Shown here: piece after piece, positions 48,518 to 57,762 of the stretch
Position numbering within the stretch: the first letter of the stretch is position 1
Layout of the letters: every line of letters begins with the position of its first letter
Assembly: GCA_902778665.1 (NCBI GenBank)
Contig: CACYYN010000006.1
Location: forward strand, 1 to 64,000
Reading direction: 5' to 3'
Length of the DNA stretch: 64,000 nucleotides
Source: Oscillospiraceae bacterium
GTDB lineage: Bacteria > Bacillota > Clostridia > Oscillospirales > Oscillospiraceae
Made by a program: the position numbers and the translations under genes
The notes under the pieces: generated by a model
What the model saw: only the letters and a program-made list of their open reading frames with translations
What the model was told of the DNA's origin: nothing
Database searches by the model: none

Positions 48518-50002
48518 TCATGAGAAATCGGAAAAAATGCTTTCAAGATTCCGATACAATGCCAGGTACAGTTCCATATTTTTCTGATAGACAGCATGTT
48601 TTTCTGGGTCAGGCGTATAGGTTTTCCTCACGGAAACTGTTCTTTCCACAGCTTCCCGATAGCTGCCGTATATCCCACTGCCTACACCGGCAAGAATTGC
48701 AGCGCCCAAAGTCGTTGCGGTGTCGGACCCCGGGACATGAATCACCTTTCCGGTGACGTCCGCTTTTATCTGTGTCCAGAGTGCGGAGTTGGACGCTCCG
48801 CCCATAGCATTCATGTCAGATACTTCCGCACCCGCCTCTGCTGCAACACGCAGATTATGCTCCAGCGCAAAGGCAACTCCTTCCAGAACGGCACGGATCA
48901 TGTGGGCTCGGGTTTTGTCATAGCCGAGTCCGTAGAAAACACCTTTTGCGTCGGGATTCCATATGGGTGAACGCTCTCCCGCCATATACGGCAGGAATAC
49001 AACCCCCTCTGACCCGGCAGGAATTTTAGCGGCCTCCGCAGTGAGCTCATCAAAGCTCATGCCGTTCCCGAGCTCCTGGCGGAACCACTTCAGCGCTCCG
49101 CCGCCCCCGACCGTTCCGCCCTGCAGCAGATACATGCCCGGCACCACATGCGGGCTCAGAATCAGGGCCTTATGGGCAATGGCTCTGTCCATACAGATGC
49201 TCATCCCGCCTGCCTGCCCGCCCTGTTCCTGCGTCTGCCCGGGCAGATAGACCCCTGCCCCAAGTGTACCGCAGGCGGCATCCAGACCTCCGGCGACAAC
49301 CGGCGTTCCGCTGAGAAGGCCGGTGCGCGCAGAGGCCGCTTCCGTCACAGTACCGACTACGGCATCACACGCATACCGGTCGGGGATCAGGTCCGGATCA
49401 ATCCCGAGCTCAGAAGCGAGACTTTCGTCCAGTTCCATTTTATGCAGATTAAAAAACTGGAGGCCGTACAGCTGGGACAGGTCCTGGCTGGCCTTACCCG
49501 TGAGCTTCATGGCGATATAGCTGTTACTCTGCATAAAATATCTGGCCTGACGGTAAATATCCGGGCGGTTTTCCCGGAACCAGATCATTTTGGGAGCCGA
49601 GTAGGAGGGAAGAAAATCGTTTCCGGCAATTTGGAAAACTGTTTCTTCCCCAAGCTGTTTTTTATACCGTTCACAGATTTCTCTGGAGCGTGTATCCATC
49701 CAGATCGGGGTTCTGGCAAGAGCGTTGCCTGCCCTGTCGACGGGTATGGCGGACCAGCTCTGGCCGTCAATTCCTATGGCAGAGATATCCGATGCACAGA
49801 CATTCGGTGCTGCAAGCACTTCCCGGATACCCTCGCAGACTGCGGCCCACCATTCATCGGCATCCTGCTCCGCCCAACCCGGATGGGGATAATAAACGCT
49901 GTAAGGTCGGTTTGCCTGGGCAAGGACATGCCCGCCGGCATCAAATACCGCCACTTTGCAGGCGGATGTACCGATGTCAATCCCTAAAAGAAGCTCTTTC
50001 AT
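48518..50002 (-). CDS. FGGY-family carbohydrate kinase (xylulokinase-like)
   Basis: A 494-residue sugar kinase: phosphate-binding start LLGIDIGTSACKVAVFD, the motif GQSWSAIPVD, GGLDAACGTLGAG and NAMGGASNSALWTQI. Close to XylB in length and signature, but the FGGY family also covers erythritol, ribitol and other polyol kinases. Start ATG 50002 overlaps the stop of the PfkB gene as ATGA. Confidence 0.88.
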   Translation of the reverse strand: MKELLLGIDIGTSACKVAVFDAGGHVLAQANRPYSVYYPHPGWAEQDADEWWAAVCEGIREVLAAPNVCASDISAIGIDGQSWSAIPVDRAGNALARTPIWMDTRSREICERYKKQLGEETVFQIAGNDFLPSYSAPKMIWFRENRPDIYRQARYFMQSNSYIAMKLTGKASQDLSQLYGLQFFNLHKMELDESLASELGIDPDLIPDRYACDAVVGTVTEAASARTGLLSGTPVVAGGLDAACGTLGAGVYLPGQTQEQGGQAGGMSICMDRAIAHKALILSPHVVPGMYLLQGGTVGGGGALKWFRQELGNGMSFDELTAEAAKIPAGSEGVVFLPYMAGERSPIWNPDAKGVFYGLGYDKTRAHMIRAVLEGVAFALEHNLRVAAEAGAEVSDMNAMGGASNSALWTQIKADVTGKVIHVPGSDTATTLGAAILAGVGSGIYGSYREAVERTVSVRKTYTPDPEKHAVYQKNMELYLALYRNLESIFSDFS

Positions 50003-50928
50003 ACCTTTTCTACCTGTATGCATTCCATAAATCTGTTATAATCTTCCGCTGAACAGAGCTCCGTTCCTTCCAGCAGGATGGACCCGTGAGCTGCAGCTGC
50101 CGCCGAGCGAAGAATATCTGCCCCGGATAATCCCTTCATCATCCCGACACAGATGCCGGCTACCATAGAATCACCCGCACCCTGAAGACTTTTTACTTCG
50201 ATATCGAGCCCGGGTGAAAACCAGGTTCCCTCCGGAGTGCCATACAGAGCACCTTCTTTCCCGAGAGAAAGGCAAACCGCTCCGATCCCGAGATCCAGAA
50301 ACGCCCTGCAGGCTGAGACGGCATCCTGCAGGCTCCTGACCGGTCTGCCGAGAAGCTGCTCCGCCTCTTCCCTGTTCGGTTTGATGACCTCCGGCCGTGC
50401 TTCCAGGCCTTTTTTCATCAAGGTGCCTGATGCGTCGAGGATCACAGGGATCTTTCTCTCATGGGCAAGCTGCGTCATGGTCCGGTAGATTGTATCCGGC
50501 ACACCGGGAGGCACACTCCCGTCCAGAACCAGAATGTCCGTGTCTGCAAGAGCTTCCGTGAATACCTCTGTCAGCCTCTCGACATCTGTTTGCGAAACGG
50601 GAGAACCTTTGCTGTTGATCTCTGTCATTTCCGACCGGGCAATGTCGAAAATTTTGGTGTTGATTCGCAGCCGTCCTTCCGTGGGGATTGATTCGAAAGG
50701 GATTCCGCAGTCTCTCAGGCAGTCCCTCAGCCGGCTTCCGCTGCCGACATAATCAAATCCGACTGCTTTTGTCTCCGCACCCAGATGACGCAGAACCTTG
50801 TTGACATTAATTCCCTTTCCGGAGATGTCTTCGTGGGTCCGCACTGTCTCATGATGCCCGCCCGGAACGAGCGCTGAAACCATGAGGGTGTGGTCAACGC
50901 ACGGATTCAACGTAACTGCAGTTACCAT
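49999..50928 (-). CDS. 1-Phosphofructokinase / tagatose-6-phosphate kinase-like (PfkB)
   Basis: A 309-residue PfkB kinase of the FruK/LacC branch. Substrate end VTLNPCVDHTLMV and SGKGINVNKVLRHLG; catalytic GAGDSMVAGICVG. The branch phosphorylates sugar phosphates at C1 or C6, giving ketose bisphosphates, which suits an aldolase step with the GatZ-like protein. TGATG overlap with the dehydrogenase gene upstream, ATGA with the FGGY kinase downstream. Confidence 0.88.
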   Translation of the reverse strand: MVTAVTLNPCVDHTLMVSALVPGGHHETVRTHEDISGKGINVNKVLRHLGAETKAVGFDYVGSGSRLRDCLRDCGIPFESIPTEGRLRINTKIFDIARSEMTEINSKGSPVSQTDVERLTEVFTEALADTDILVLDGSVPPGVPDTIYRTMTQLAHERKIPVILDASGTLMKKGLEARPEVIKPNREEAEQLLGRPVRSLQDAVSACRAFLDLGIGAVCLSLGKEGALYGTPEGTWFSPGLDIEVKSLQGAGDSMVAGICVGMMKGLSGADILRSAAAAAHGSILLEGTELCSAEDYNRFMECIQVEKV

Positions 50929-52298
50929 CAGCTGTTTCTTCCAAATGTTCTGTCTGCAATTTCCTGCAGGATGCCCAGGTCCCAGAACAGCCTCGTGCCG
51001 ACGTACTTGTCCCGGATATCTTTCGTCATGGTAAAGGTGGTCTTTACCTGCTCATCATCGTAGCCGATCACGGCAGCGCTTGTCGGGAAACCGATGGACT
51101 CCATCAGGGTTCTGATTTCCGAAGCGGGAGGCAGTGTTCCGATTGTCTCAAGTATGGCATCCCAGTTCTTTTCGATTACGGCAAATCTGGCTTTGTGTTT
51201 TTCCGCATCATATTTATGCTCCCTGTTTTCACCTTCGATCATCGCTTCCGCGCCGGGGCCAATGAAAGACAGCAGCTGCTGATTCCAGTCATCCAGTGAA
51301 AAATGTTCCACAAACTTCATAGCCCTCTCCCGGTCAGGGCAATAGTTCCCCTTCAGGAAGGTTTCATAGGCCATTAATGTATAGAGAGTGCCCATCCCTG
51401 CCTGAATGCCGTGCTGCTCAAACCGGGCATCTTCAAACGCAAGGGAACGCATATCCCAGATATGGGAGAAGTAGTGTTCCATGCCGGAGGCAGGCCTTGA
51501 AACGCCGGCATAATTCATGGCGATACCCGCAATCACAAGGCCTTCCATCACGGAGCGGACGGCTTCCGGGTCTCGTTCCAGCAGCTTTTTCGCCTGGGAC
51601 ATCACCTGACCCAGTGCCTTTTCCACAAGTGCGGCTGTGACGTCACAGTAATCCTCCCCTACAATAATCCGGGCAAGCTTCCACTCCACAAGGCTGGTTA
51701 TTTTAGCCAGCATATCACCGACGCCGGCGCGAAGCAGATGCATCGGGGCATTGCAGAGAATATCCAGATCTCCCACCACACCCCAGGCAGCCGTGCTGTA
51801 TATGGAGGTTTTCAGCCCGTCCCTGTCCATAGAGGATGTGCCGGACACAAACCCGTCCATTGAAGGCGCTGTAGCCACAATAATATATTTCATGCCGGTT
51901 GCCCGGGCTAGCATTTTCCCGGTATCATTGATGACGCCCGAGCCAATGCCGATAATTGCATCACAGCTGTAGTCAAAATGCATCAGTGCTGAACCCACCG
52001 TGTACTCGGTCGGCCGAACAGGAGACACTGGAAACACATATTTTGCATAAGAATAACCCGATTTTTCCAGCACGGAGCAGACGACCTCTCCGGCTGCTGC
52101 AAACGTATCATGCCCGGAGAGAAGAAACGGCTTCTTCGCTCCGATCTCTTCAAGCAGCGCCGGCAGAGTGTTCACTGCGCCTTTTTCTATAATCACCTTT
52201 GCCACGCCGGGAGAATGGACTTTGCCGCAGGAGCAGGTGAAATCTCCGAGTGAAATCAGGTCCTTCAGTGTCATCTCTTTTACATCGTTAACGGTCAT
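50928..52298 (-). CDS. AraM/sn-glycerol-1-phosphate dehydrogenase-like protein
   Basis: A 456-residue iron-type alcohol dehydrogenase fold. The nucleotide-binding segment is AIIGIGSGVINDTGKML; metal ligands are expected in GVGDMLAKITSLVEW (D), SGMEHYFSHIWDM (H) and EQHGIQAGMGT (H). The family includes Bacillus AraM and archaeal EgsA. GAGAGGAAA precedes the ATG. It is the first gene of the operon dehydrogenase-PfkB-FGGY-AKR-GatZ, so a polyol or ketose phosphate rather than a lipid precursor is the likely substrate. Confidence 0.85.
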   Translation of the reverse strand: MTVNDVKEMTLKDLISLGDFTCSCGKVHSPGVAKVIIEKGAVNTLPALLEEIGAKKPFLLSGHDTFAAAGEVVCSVLEKSGYSYAKYVFPVSPVRPTEYTVGSALMHFDYSCDAIIGIGSGVINDTGKMLARATGMKYIIVATAPSMDGFVSGTSSMDRDGLKTSIYSTAAWGVVGDLDILCNAPMHLLRAGVGDMLAKITSLVEWKLARIIVGEDYCDVTAALVEKALGQVMSQAKKLLERDPEAVRSVMEGLVIAGIAMNYAGVSRPASGMEHYFSHIWDMRSLAFEDARFEQHGIQAGMGTLYTLMAYETFLKGNYCPDRERAMKFVEHFSLDDWNQQLLSFIGPGAEAMIEGENREHKYDAEKHKARFAVIEKNWDAILETIGTLPPASEIRTLMESIGFPTSAAVIGYDDEQVKTTFTMTKDIRDKYVGTRLFWDLGILQEIADRTFGRNS

Positions 52299-52354
52299 GC
52301 TCTTTTTTCCTCTCTTTTATTAAAAAACTCTTTTCAAGCCGTGTTTTCTCCTGT

Positions 52355-52382
52355 ATTATATCATATAGGAAGGCAGATTCAA
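52355..52382 (-). promoter_or_regulatory. Promoter of the unassigned sugar operon
   Basis: On the minus strand TTGAAT (52382-52377), 16 bases, TATAAT (52360-52355). The region is shared with the divergent fructokinase gene at 52416. Confidence 0.7.
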
Positions 52383-52415
52383 GCCGCATCATTAACTTTT
52401 TAAGAAGGTGACTTT

Positions 52416-53366
52416 ATGTTCAAAGCTATAGCCTCCGGCGAACTGCTGATCGATTTCAACACTGTCGCCACCGATGAGATGGGCTATCCGACGCTGGAAG
52501 GGCATCCCGGCGGAGCAACCATCAACTGTCTGGCAACTCTTCGCAAATTCGGGGCTGAGGCAGCATTTATCGGCAAAGCCGGGAATGACGCCTTTGGAAA
52601 GATGCTCCACCACACCATCAGCCATTTCGGTATTGACACCAGGAATGTTCTTCTCTCTGACGAGGCATTCACCACACTTGCATTTGTCACGCTGGACGAA
52701 ACCGGCGACAGGGAGTTCTCCTTTGCCCGCAAGCCGGGAGCAGACCTGTTGCTTCGTTTTGATGAGGTGGATCTCTCCGTCTTTGAAGGGGCAGACGTTT
52801 TTCACTTCGGTACGGTCTCCATGACGGAAGAGCCATCCCGCTCCACCACAAAGCAACTGGTGGAATATGCCCGATCGAAAGGTATTCTGATCGGCTACGA
52901 CCCGAATCTCCGCAGAAATCTGTGGGCAAACCTTGATGACGCCCGTGAACAGATGCTCTGGGGGCTTTCCAAAGCCGATATCGTGAAAATCAGCGATGAG
53001 GAGATCGAGTTTCTCTTCGGTCTGAGCCCGGAAGAGGGTGCAAAAAAGATTCTCGACACCTATCCCGTGCAGCTTGTCTACGCCACCTGCGGAGCAAAAG
53101 GCAGCTATTATTTCACTCGCAATGTCTGTGGATTCATGCCTGCCATGACCGGCCTTAACGTGGTCGATACATGCGGGGCCGGAGATATTTTCGGCGGGTC
53201 AGCTATGTTTCGCTTTCTGCAGCACGGAAAACCTGCTTCAGAGCTGACCAAAGAAGACCTGGATGACATCACCCGTTTTGCCACGGTCTCAGCAGGCCTT
53301 TCCACCCAGAAGCACGGGGGCATCTCCAGCATTCCCGATCTCTCCGACGTGCTGGCAGCACTGTAA
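52416..53366 (+). CDS. PfkB-family sugar kinase (fructokinase-like)
   Basis: A 316-residue ribokinase-fold kinase. Substrate motif GGATINCLATLRKFG, ISNFGI-type lid segment, and the ATP/anion hole DTCGAGDIFGGSAMF. Typical of ScrK/fructokinase, but ribokinase-fold kinases overlap in substrate. AAGAAGGTGAC precedes the ATG. It is followed by rhaM after 36 bases and is divergent from the sugar operon. Confidence 0.85.
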   Translation: MFKAIASGELLIDFNTVATDEMGYPTLEGHPGGATINCLATLRKFGAEAAFIGKAGNDAFGKMLHHTISHFGIDTRNVLLSDEAFTTLAFVTLDETGDREFSFARKPGADLLLRFDEVDLSVFEGADVFHFGTVSMTEEPSRSTTKQLVEYARSKGILIGYDPNLRRNLWANLDDAREQMLWGLSKADIVKISDEEIEFLFGLSPEEGAKKILDTYPVQLVYATCGAKGSYYFTRNVCGFMPAMTGLNVVDTCGAGDIFGGSAMFRFLQHGKPASELTKEDLDDITRFATVSAGLSTQKHGGISSIPDLSDVLAAL

Positions 53367-53402
53367 AATATTTTCAATAAACCTATCAGGAGGAAAATAC
53401 AA

Positions 53403-53714
53403 ATGTACAAGGGTTTTAAAATGAAGCTGTATCCCGGAATGGAGGAAGAATACGAAAGACGTCACAATCTCCTCTGGCCGGAAATGCAGGAGAGCATCCA
53501 CAACCACGGCGGAAAAGACTATTCCATCTTTCTCGATCCCGAAACGCTGACGCTTTACGGCAGCATCTGGGTTGACAGCGAGGAAGAATGGGCAAAACAG
53601 GCGGATGATCCTATCAACCGCAAATGGTGGGACTATATGGCTGACATCATGGATACCAATCCGGACAACAGCCCCGTCTGCAAAGACCTCCATCTGGTCT
53701 TCCATCTCGACTGA
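53403..53714 (+). CDS. rhaM: L-rhamnose mutarotase
   Basis: A 103-residue dimeric beta-barrel protein of the RhaM family: MKLYPGMEEEYERRHNLLWP with the catalytic His, DYSIFLDPETLTLYG and the Trp/Tyr-containing KWWDYMADIM. It interconverts the anomers of L-rhamnose. AGGAGG precedes the ATG. No L-rhamnose isomerase or aldolase gene is in the window, so it may serve another deoxysugar. Confidence 0.92.
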   Translation: MYKGFKMKLYPGMEEEYERRHNLLWPEMQESIHNHGGKDYSIFLDPETLTLYGSIWVDSEEEWAKQADDPINRKWWDYMADIMDTNPDNSPVCKDLHLVFHLD

Positions 53715-53738
53715 GCAACGTTTTTCCTGAACCCCATC

Positions 53739-53781
53739 AAAGAGCCGTCTGCAGAGATTTTCCTTCTGCAGGCGGCTCTTT
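53739..53781 (+). terminator. Terminator after rhaM
   Basis: A long stem (AAAGAGCCG-TCTGCAGA and its complement) with a 9-base loop and a T-rich tail on the plus strand. Confidence 0.75.
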
Positions 53782-53797
53782 CGGTTCTTCAGAGACA

Positions 53798-53840
53798 AAG
53801 AATCACGATTACAGGCAGTTTCTCTGTAATCGTGATTCTT
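53798..53840. terminator. Bidirectional terminator between rhaM and rhaB
   Basis: AAGAATCACGATTACAG and its exact complement form a 17-bp stem with a 9-base loop, with a T-rich tail on the plus strand (CTTTCTTT) and TTTGTCT on the minus strand, for the convergent rhaB operon. Confidence 0.85.
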
Positions 53841-53869
53841 CTTTCTTTACGGGAACAGTCCCGGGTATC

Positions 53870-55279
53870 TTATTCTTCGGGTGTGAAGGTCTTTACGGCG
53901 AAAGAGTCAAAAATGCAGGCGCGAGCTTCCGCAACAGACGGCAAGTCGCCGCAGGCGAGCATCTGGCAGACGATATTGCCGATGGCTGTTGCCTCGGTGG
54001 GACCCGCGTATACGGTTTTGCCCGTTGCGTTGGCTGTCAGCTGGTTCAGGTAATCGGCATTTGCACCGCCGCCCACAATGTTGACTGCGGGATAGGTCTT
54101 TCCTGTCATAGCTTCAAGATTCCGAAGCGACTTCTTATAGCAGTCTGCGAGGCTCTGATACACCACGGTTGCCAGCTCGCCCGGTGTCTCGGGAACCGGC
54201 TGGCCGGACTCTCTGCATGCATTCCGGATCTCTTCGATCATGCTGTCGGGTGCAAAGAAACGATGTTCATCCACATCCACACGGGAGGGGAAATCTTTTA
54301 CCTCTTCCGCCATGGCGCAGAGCTGGGCAAAGGAGTATGCCTTGTTCATTTCATTGCGGACCGACTGAATCATCCAGAGGCCCATAATGTTCTTCAGGAA
54401 ACGGTATTTGTAATCATATCCGCCCTCATTGGTGAAGTTTGCCTCTCTGCTCTGTTCGTTGCAAATGGCGTTTTCCAGTTCCACACCGAGGAGGGACCAT
54501 GTGCCGGAACTGATATAGGCGAAATCAGCTGTCTTGCTGGGCACGGCAAGAACCGCAGAGGCTGTATCATGGGATGTGACCATCACGACCTGGCAGTCAT
54601 ATCCGATCTCAGCTTTCAAAGCATCCGACAGGCCACCGAGAATAGTGCCGGGCTTCTGAAGGGGCGTAAAAATCTTTTCCGGCAGGCCGAGCATCCGGAT
54701 GAGTTCATAATCCCAATCCTTTGTCTCGGGGCTAACCAGCTGGCTGGTGCTGGCGATGGTGTATTCGGAAGCACACTTCCCCGTGAGGAGGAAGTTATAA
54801 TAGTCCGGCGAGAGAAGAAGCGTTTCTGCCGCAAGCAGCTGTTCCGGGTTTTCCTTCTTCAGCGCCACGAGCTGGTAAATGGTGTTGAAAACCTGCTTTG
54901 CAATGCCGGTTCTGGCGTAGAGCTCTTTCTCGGGGATAATCTGATAGACTTCTCTGTCAATGCCGGTGGTTCTGTCATCCCGGTAGCCGACTGCATTGCC
55001 GATCCGTTTGCCTTCCCTGTCTACCAGCACATAGTCCACACCCCAGGTGTCAATGCCCATATAGCAGGGGATTTTGCCAAGCTCTGCGCATTTTTTCATG
55101 CCCTCTTTGATGTGGGAAAAGAGCAGCTCGGAGTCCCAGCACTTATGGCCGTCGATCTCCGTCATCCCGTTTTCAAAGCGGAAAACCTCTTCGAGGACGA
55201 TTTTCCCGTCTTCCATATGGCTGAGGATGTGCCTTCCGCTGGAGGCCCCGATATCTACAGCGAGAAAATATTTTTCCAT
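53870..55279 (-). CDS. rhaB: Rhamnulokinase-family kinase (probably L-fuculokinase in this context)
   Basis: A 469-residue FGGY kinase of the RhaB branch: FLAVDIGASSGRHILSH, MGIDTWGVDYVLVD, DDRTTG, ISSGTWSLLGVEL and NIVGGGANADYLNQL. It phosphorylates L-rhamnulose or, in several Clostridia, L-fuculose. As it lies in an operon with fucI and fucU and no rhamnose isomerase is seen, L-fuculose is a good alternative. It follows fucU by five bases. The ribosome site is weak (GAGAG). Confidence 0.9.
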   Translation of the reverse strand: MEKYFLAVDIGASSGRHILSHMEDGKIVLEEVFRFENGMTEIDGHKCWDSELLFSHIKEGMKKCAELGKIPCYMGIDTWGVDYVLVDREGKRIGNAVGYRDDRTTGIDREVYQIIPEKELYARTGIAKQVFNTIYQLVALKKENPEQLLAAETLLLSPDYYNFLLTGKCASEYTIASTSQLVSPETKDWDYELIRMLGLPEKIFTPLQKPGTILGGLSDALKAEIGYDCQVVMVTSHDTASAVLAVPSKTADFAYISSGTWSLLGVELENAICNEQSREANFTNEGGYDYKYRFLKNIMGLWMIQSVRNEMNKAYSFAQLCAMAEEVKDFPSRVDVDEHRFFAPDSMIEEIRNACRESGQPVPETPGELATVVYQSLADCYKKSLRNLEAMTGKTYPAVNIVGGGANADYLNQLTANATGKTVYAGPTEATAIGNIVCQMLACGDLPSVAEARACIFDSFAVKTFTPEE

Positions 55280-55284
55280 ATCTC

Positions 55285-55743
55285 TCAGATTACACCCTTC
55301 TGCAGGATGACGTTGGCATAAACCTGGGTCTCACCGGACTGGAGAATGCAGTAGCACTTGCGAGCCTGGCGGTAAAACTCGAAGCGCTCATAGCTTCCGA
55401 ATGCCTCCGCTCCGCGTTCATCGTACTTGGCAACCGTCTTTTTGTAATCTTCCCAAACCGGGATATCCATCCCCTTGTCGCATTCACTGACTTCCATCAG
55501 CATAACAGGGTGCTCCACATACCGATCCAGCGGAATCACCTGCAGGATGGCATCCAGCAGTTCATTCACGCCGTGTCCGTCTGCCCGGACAAATACACAC
55601 TCATTGGCGATTTCATCATTGGCTTTAGCCATCGATGCTCCGGGGAAGTTTCCGTCCCCGATGCAGATGCGGTCTCCGTGCCCCATCTCGCAGAGGACTT
55701 TCAGCAGCTCCGGAGAGAGAATCGGGGGTATATTTTTCAGCAT
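55285..55743 (-). CDS. fucU: L-fucose mutarotase (RbsD/FucU family)
   Basis: A 152-residue FucU: PELLKVLCEMGHGDRICIGDGNFP with the catalytic His, VRADGHGV, HPVMLMEVSE and the ending LQSGETQVYANVILQKGV. It interconverts fucose anomers and so feeds the isomerase. AAAGGAGAA precedes the ATG. A hairpin lies between it and fucI. Confidence 0.92.
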   Translation of the reverse strand: MLKNIPPILSPELLKVLCEMGHGDRICIGDGNFPGASMAKANDEIANECVFVRADGHGVNELLDAILQVIPLDRYVEHPVMLMEVSECDKGMDIPVWEDYKKTVAKYDERGAEAFGSYERFEFYRQARKCYCILQSGETQVYANVILQKGVI

Positions 55744-55763
55744 AGCGTTTCTCCTTTCTGAAA

Positions 55764-55787
55764 AGGGGCAGACGATGCGCCTGCCCC
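55764..55787 (-). terminator. Hairpin between fucI and fucU
   Basis: On the minus strand GGGGCAG and CTGCCCC pair around 9 bases, followed by TTTTC. Probably a partial terminator or stability element after fucI. Confidence 0.7.
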
Positions 55788-55808
55788 ACTTTTTATCTGT
55801 TCAAATGA

Positions 55809-57611
55809 TTACTTTTTGTAGAACGGGCCGAAGTTTGCGCAGGCACGATAGTCAGCGCCTTCCTTGTCCATACCGAATGCATTCCATGCTGCCGGGCGGA
55901 AGATCTTTTCCACCGGCACATTGTGCATAGCCACCGGGATACGCAGCATGGATGCAAGCGTGATCAAGTCTGCCCCGATGTGACCGTAGGAGATGGCACC
56001 GTGGTTGGCACCCCAGTTGTTCATGACGTCATAGGCGCTCTTGAAGGGGCTGCCTTCCTTGCCATCGCAGCGCGGGGTAAACCAGGTGCAGGGCCATGTA
56101 TAGTCGGTTCTCTTCCAGAGAGCGTCCGTTACTTCTTCAGGCAGCTGAACCGTCCAGCCTTCGGCGATCTGCAGCATGGGCCCGAGCCCTGCAACCAGAT
56201 TCAGGCGGATCATGGTCATGGGCATCTGGCAGTCCGTCACGAAACGGCTTGAATATCCGCCGCCGCGGAAGTAGCCGAGGTCAGCATAGTTCCAGGTTGT
56301 GGCATCCATCATAGCCTTCTGGTCTTCCTCGGTAACCTCATACCAGGGCTTCATCAGACGGTTGCCCTGAGCATCCCTTGCCTGGCCGCTGGCATCGAGC
56401 GCAGTAGCGCCAGAGTTGATCAGATGCAGGAAGCCGCCGTTTTCTTTTGCAACACCTTCCAGCTCATAACCGGTAACACGTTTGACAGCCTCCGGGCTCC
56501 AGAAGGTACGCACGTCGGAGAACATCTGGGCACGGTTGGTAAGCAGCTTCATGAACAGCATGCCGAGGCCGTTGAGCACATCGTTTTCCGTAGCAAGGAT
56601 GTAAGGCTCACGGGTTCCGTTGTGGTCAAATGTGGTGTTGAGGATGGCTTCGGGGAAGTCACAGTTGGGATAGAAGTCAGTCCACTGTCTCTGGCCCTGG
56701 AAGCCGCCTGCGATGGCGTTGTGGCCAACCATCTCTTCCTCGCGGCCCTTCGGCAGATTCGGGTTGCCGTTCATCAGATCCTTGATGATGAGATACATCT
56801 TCAGCGTGAAGTCCCAATCCTTGTCCTTCTGCTCGCGGGATCTCTGCAGCTCTTCGGGGTTCTTGTCAAAGCCTTCCTTCACATACTTGGCAGCCCATGC
56901 TTTCAGCTTCTCCAGTTCCTTCTCATCATAGATGCCCTCTGTCATGCGGCGGATGATTTCCACCTCGTCAATGGATTCCACACGCATACCGAGATACTCT
57001 TCAATGAACTTGCTGTCGATGATGGAGCCGCCGATGCCCATGCAGATAGAGCCGATCTGGAGATAGCTCTTGCCGCGCATGGTTGCAACCGCCACTGCAG
57101 CCCGGCCGAAGCGAAGAAGCTTTTCCTTCACGTCTTCCGGAATGACGGTGTCATCCGCATCCTGCACGTCGTGGCCGTAAATGCCGAAGGCGGGCAGACC
57201 TTTCTGTGCATGAGTTGCCAGCACGGAGGCAAGGTACACAGCGCCCGGACGCTCGGTAGCATTCAGACCCCAGACCGCTTTGATGGTGTTGCGGTCCATA
57301 TCCATGGTCTCTGCGCCGTAGCACCAGCAGGGTGTTACGGAGAGGGTGATGGCAACGCCTTCTCTGCGGAACTTCTCCTCGCAGGCGGCAGCCTCTGCCA
57401 CACGGCCGATGGTGGTGTCTGCAATGACAACCTTGACAGGCTCGCCGTTGGAATAGCGGAGGTTCTCCTCAAACAGCTTTGCAGCGGAGCGGGCCATGTT
57501 CATGGTCTGGTCTTCCAGGCTTTCACGCACCTTCAACGGTCCGCGCCGGCCGTCGATAATGGGACGGATGCCGATTACGGGGTACTCACCGATATAACGA
57601 TTCTTTGCCAT
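55809..57611 (-). CDS. fucI: L-fucose isomerase
   Basis: A 600-residue isomerase converting L-fucose to L-fuculose with a divalent metal. Full family length. Segments typical of Fuc[21 protein letters not shown] at the start, [19 protein letters not shown] with the catalytic glutamate, [12 protein letters not shown] with the metal aspartate, [15 protein letters not shown] and the final [17 protein letters not shown] precedes the ATG. First gene of the fucI-fucU-rhaB operon. Confidence 0.95.
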   Translation of the reverse strand: MAKNRYIGEYPVIGIRPIIDGRRGPLKVRESLEDQTMNMARSAAKLFEENLRYSNGEPVKVVIADTTIGRVAEAAACEEKFRREGVAITLSVTPCWCYGAETMDMDRNTIKAVWGLNATERPGAVYLASVLATHAQKGLPAFGIYGHDVQDADDTVIPEDVKEKLLRFGRAAVAVATMRGKSYLQIGSICMGIGGSIIDSKFIEEYLGMRVESIDEVEIIRRMTEGIYDEKELEKLKAWAAKYVKEGFDKNPEELQRSREQKDKDWDFTLKMYLIIKDLMNGNPNLPKGREEEMVGHNAIAGGFQGQRQWTDFYPNCDFPEAILNTTFDHNGTREPYILATENDVLNGLGMLFMKLLTNRAQMFSDVRTFWSPEAVKRVTGYELEGVAKENGGFLHLINSGATALDASGQARDAQGNRLMKPWYEVTEEDQKAMMDATTWNYADLGYFRGGGYSSRFVTDCQMPMTMIRLNLVAGLGPMLQIAEGWTVQLPEEVTDALWKRTDYTWPCTWFTPRCDGKEGSPFKSAYDVMNNWGANHGAISYGHIGADLITLASMLRIPVAMHNVPVEKIFRPAAWNAFGMDKEGADYRACANFGPFYKK

Positions 57612-57659
57612 ACGAAATAATCTCCTTTATTATTTCTTATTTTTTATTAAGATGAGTTA

Positions 57660-57698
57660 ATTATATCATTGACTGCAGTTCGGGGCAAGCGCTTTTCC
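57660..57698 (-). promoter_or_regulatory. fucI promoter with a cre-like palindrome
   Basis: On the minus strand TTGCCC (57688-57683), 17 bases, TATAAT (57665-57660). The palindrome AAGCGCTT (57687-57694) overlaps the -35 box and matches the core of a CcpA catabolite-response element, so glucose repression is possible. Confidence 0.6.
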
Positions 57699-57746
57699 AA
57701 AAAAATGTTGCCCGGCAGTGCACGATTCTCTCATGCACTGCCGGGC
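57699..57746 (-). terminator. Terminator of the plsY-hslO operon
   Basis: GCCCGGCAGTGCA and its complement form a 13-bp stem with an 11-base loop, followed on the minus strand by AACATTTTTTT. It lies 17 bases past the hslO stop. Confidence 0.9.
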
Positions 57747-57762
57747 TTCATTCCATATTCTG

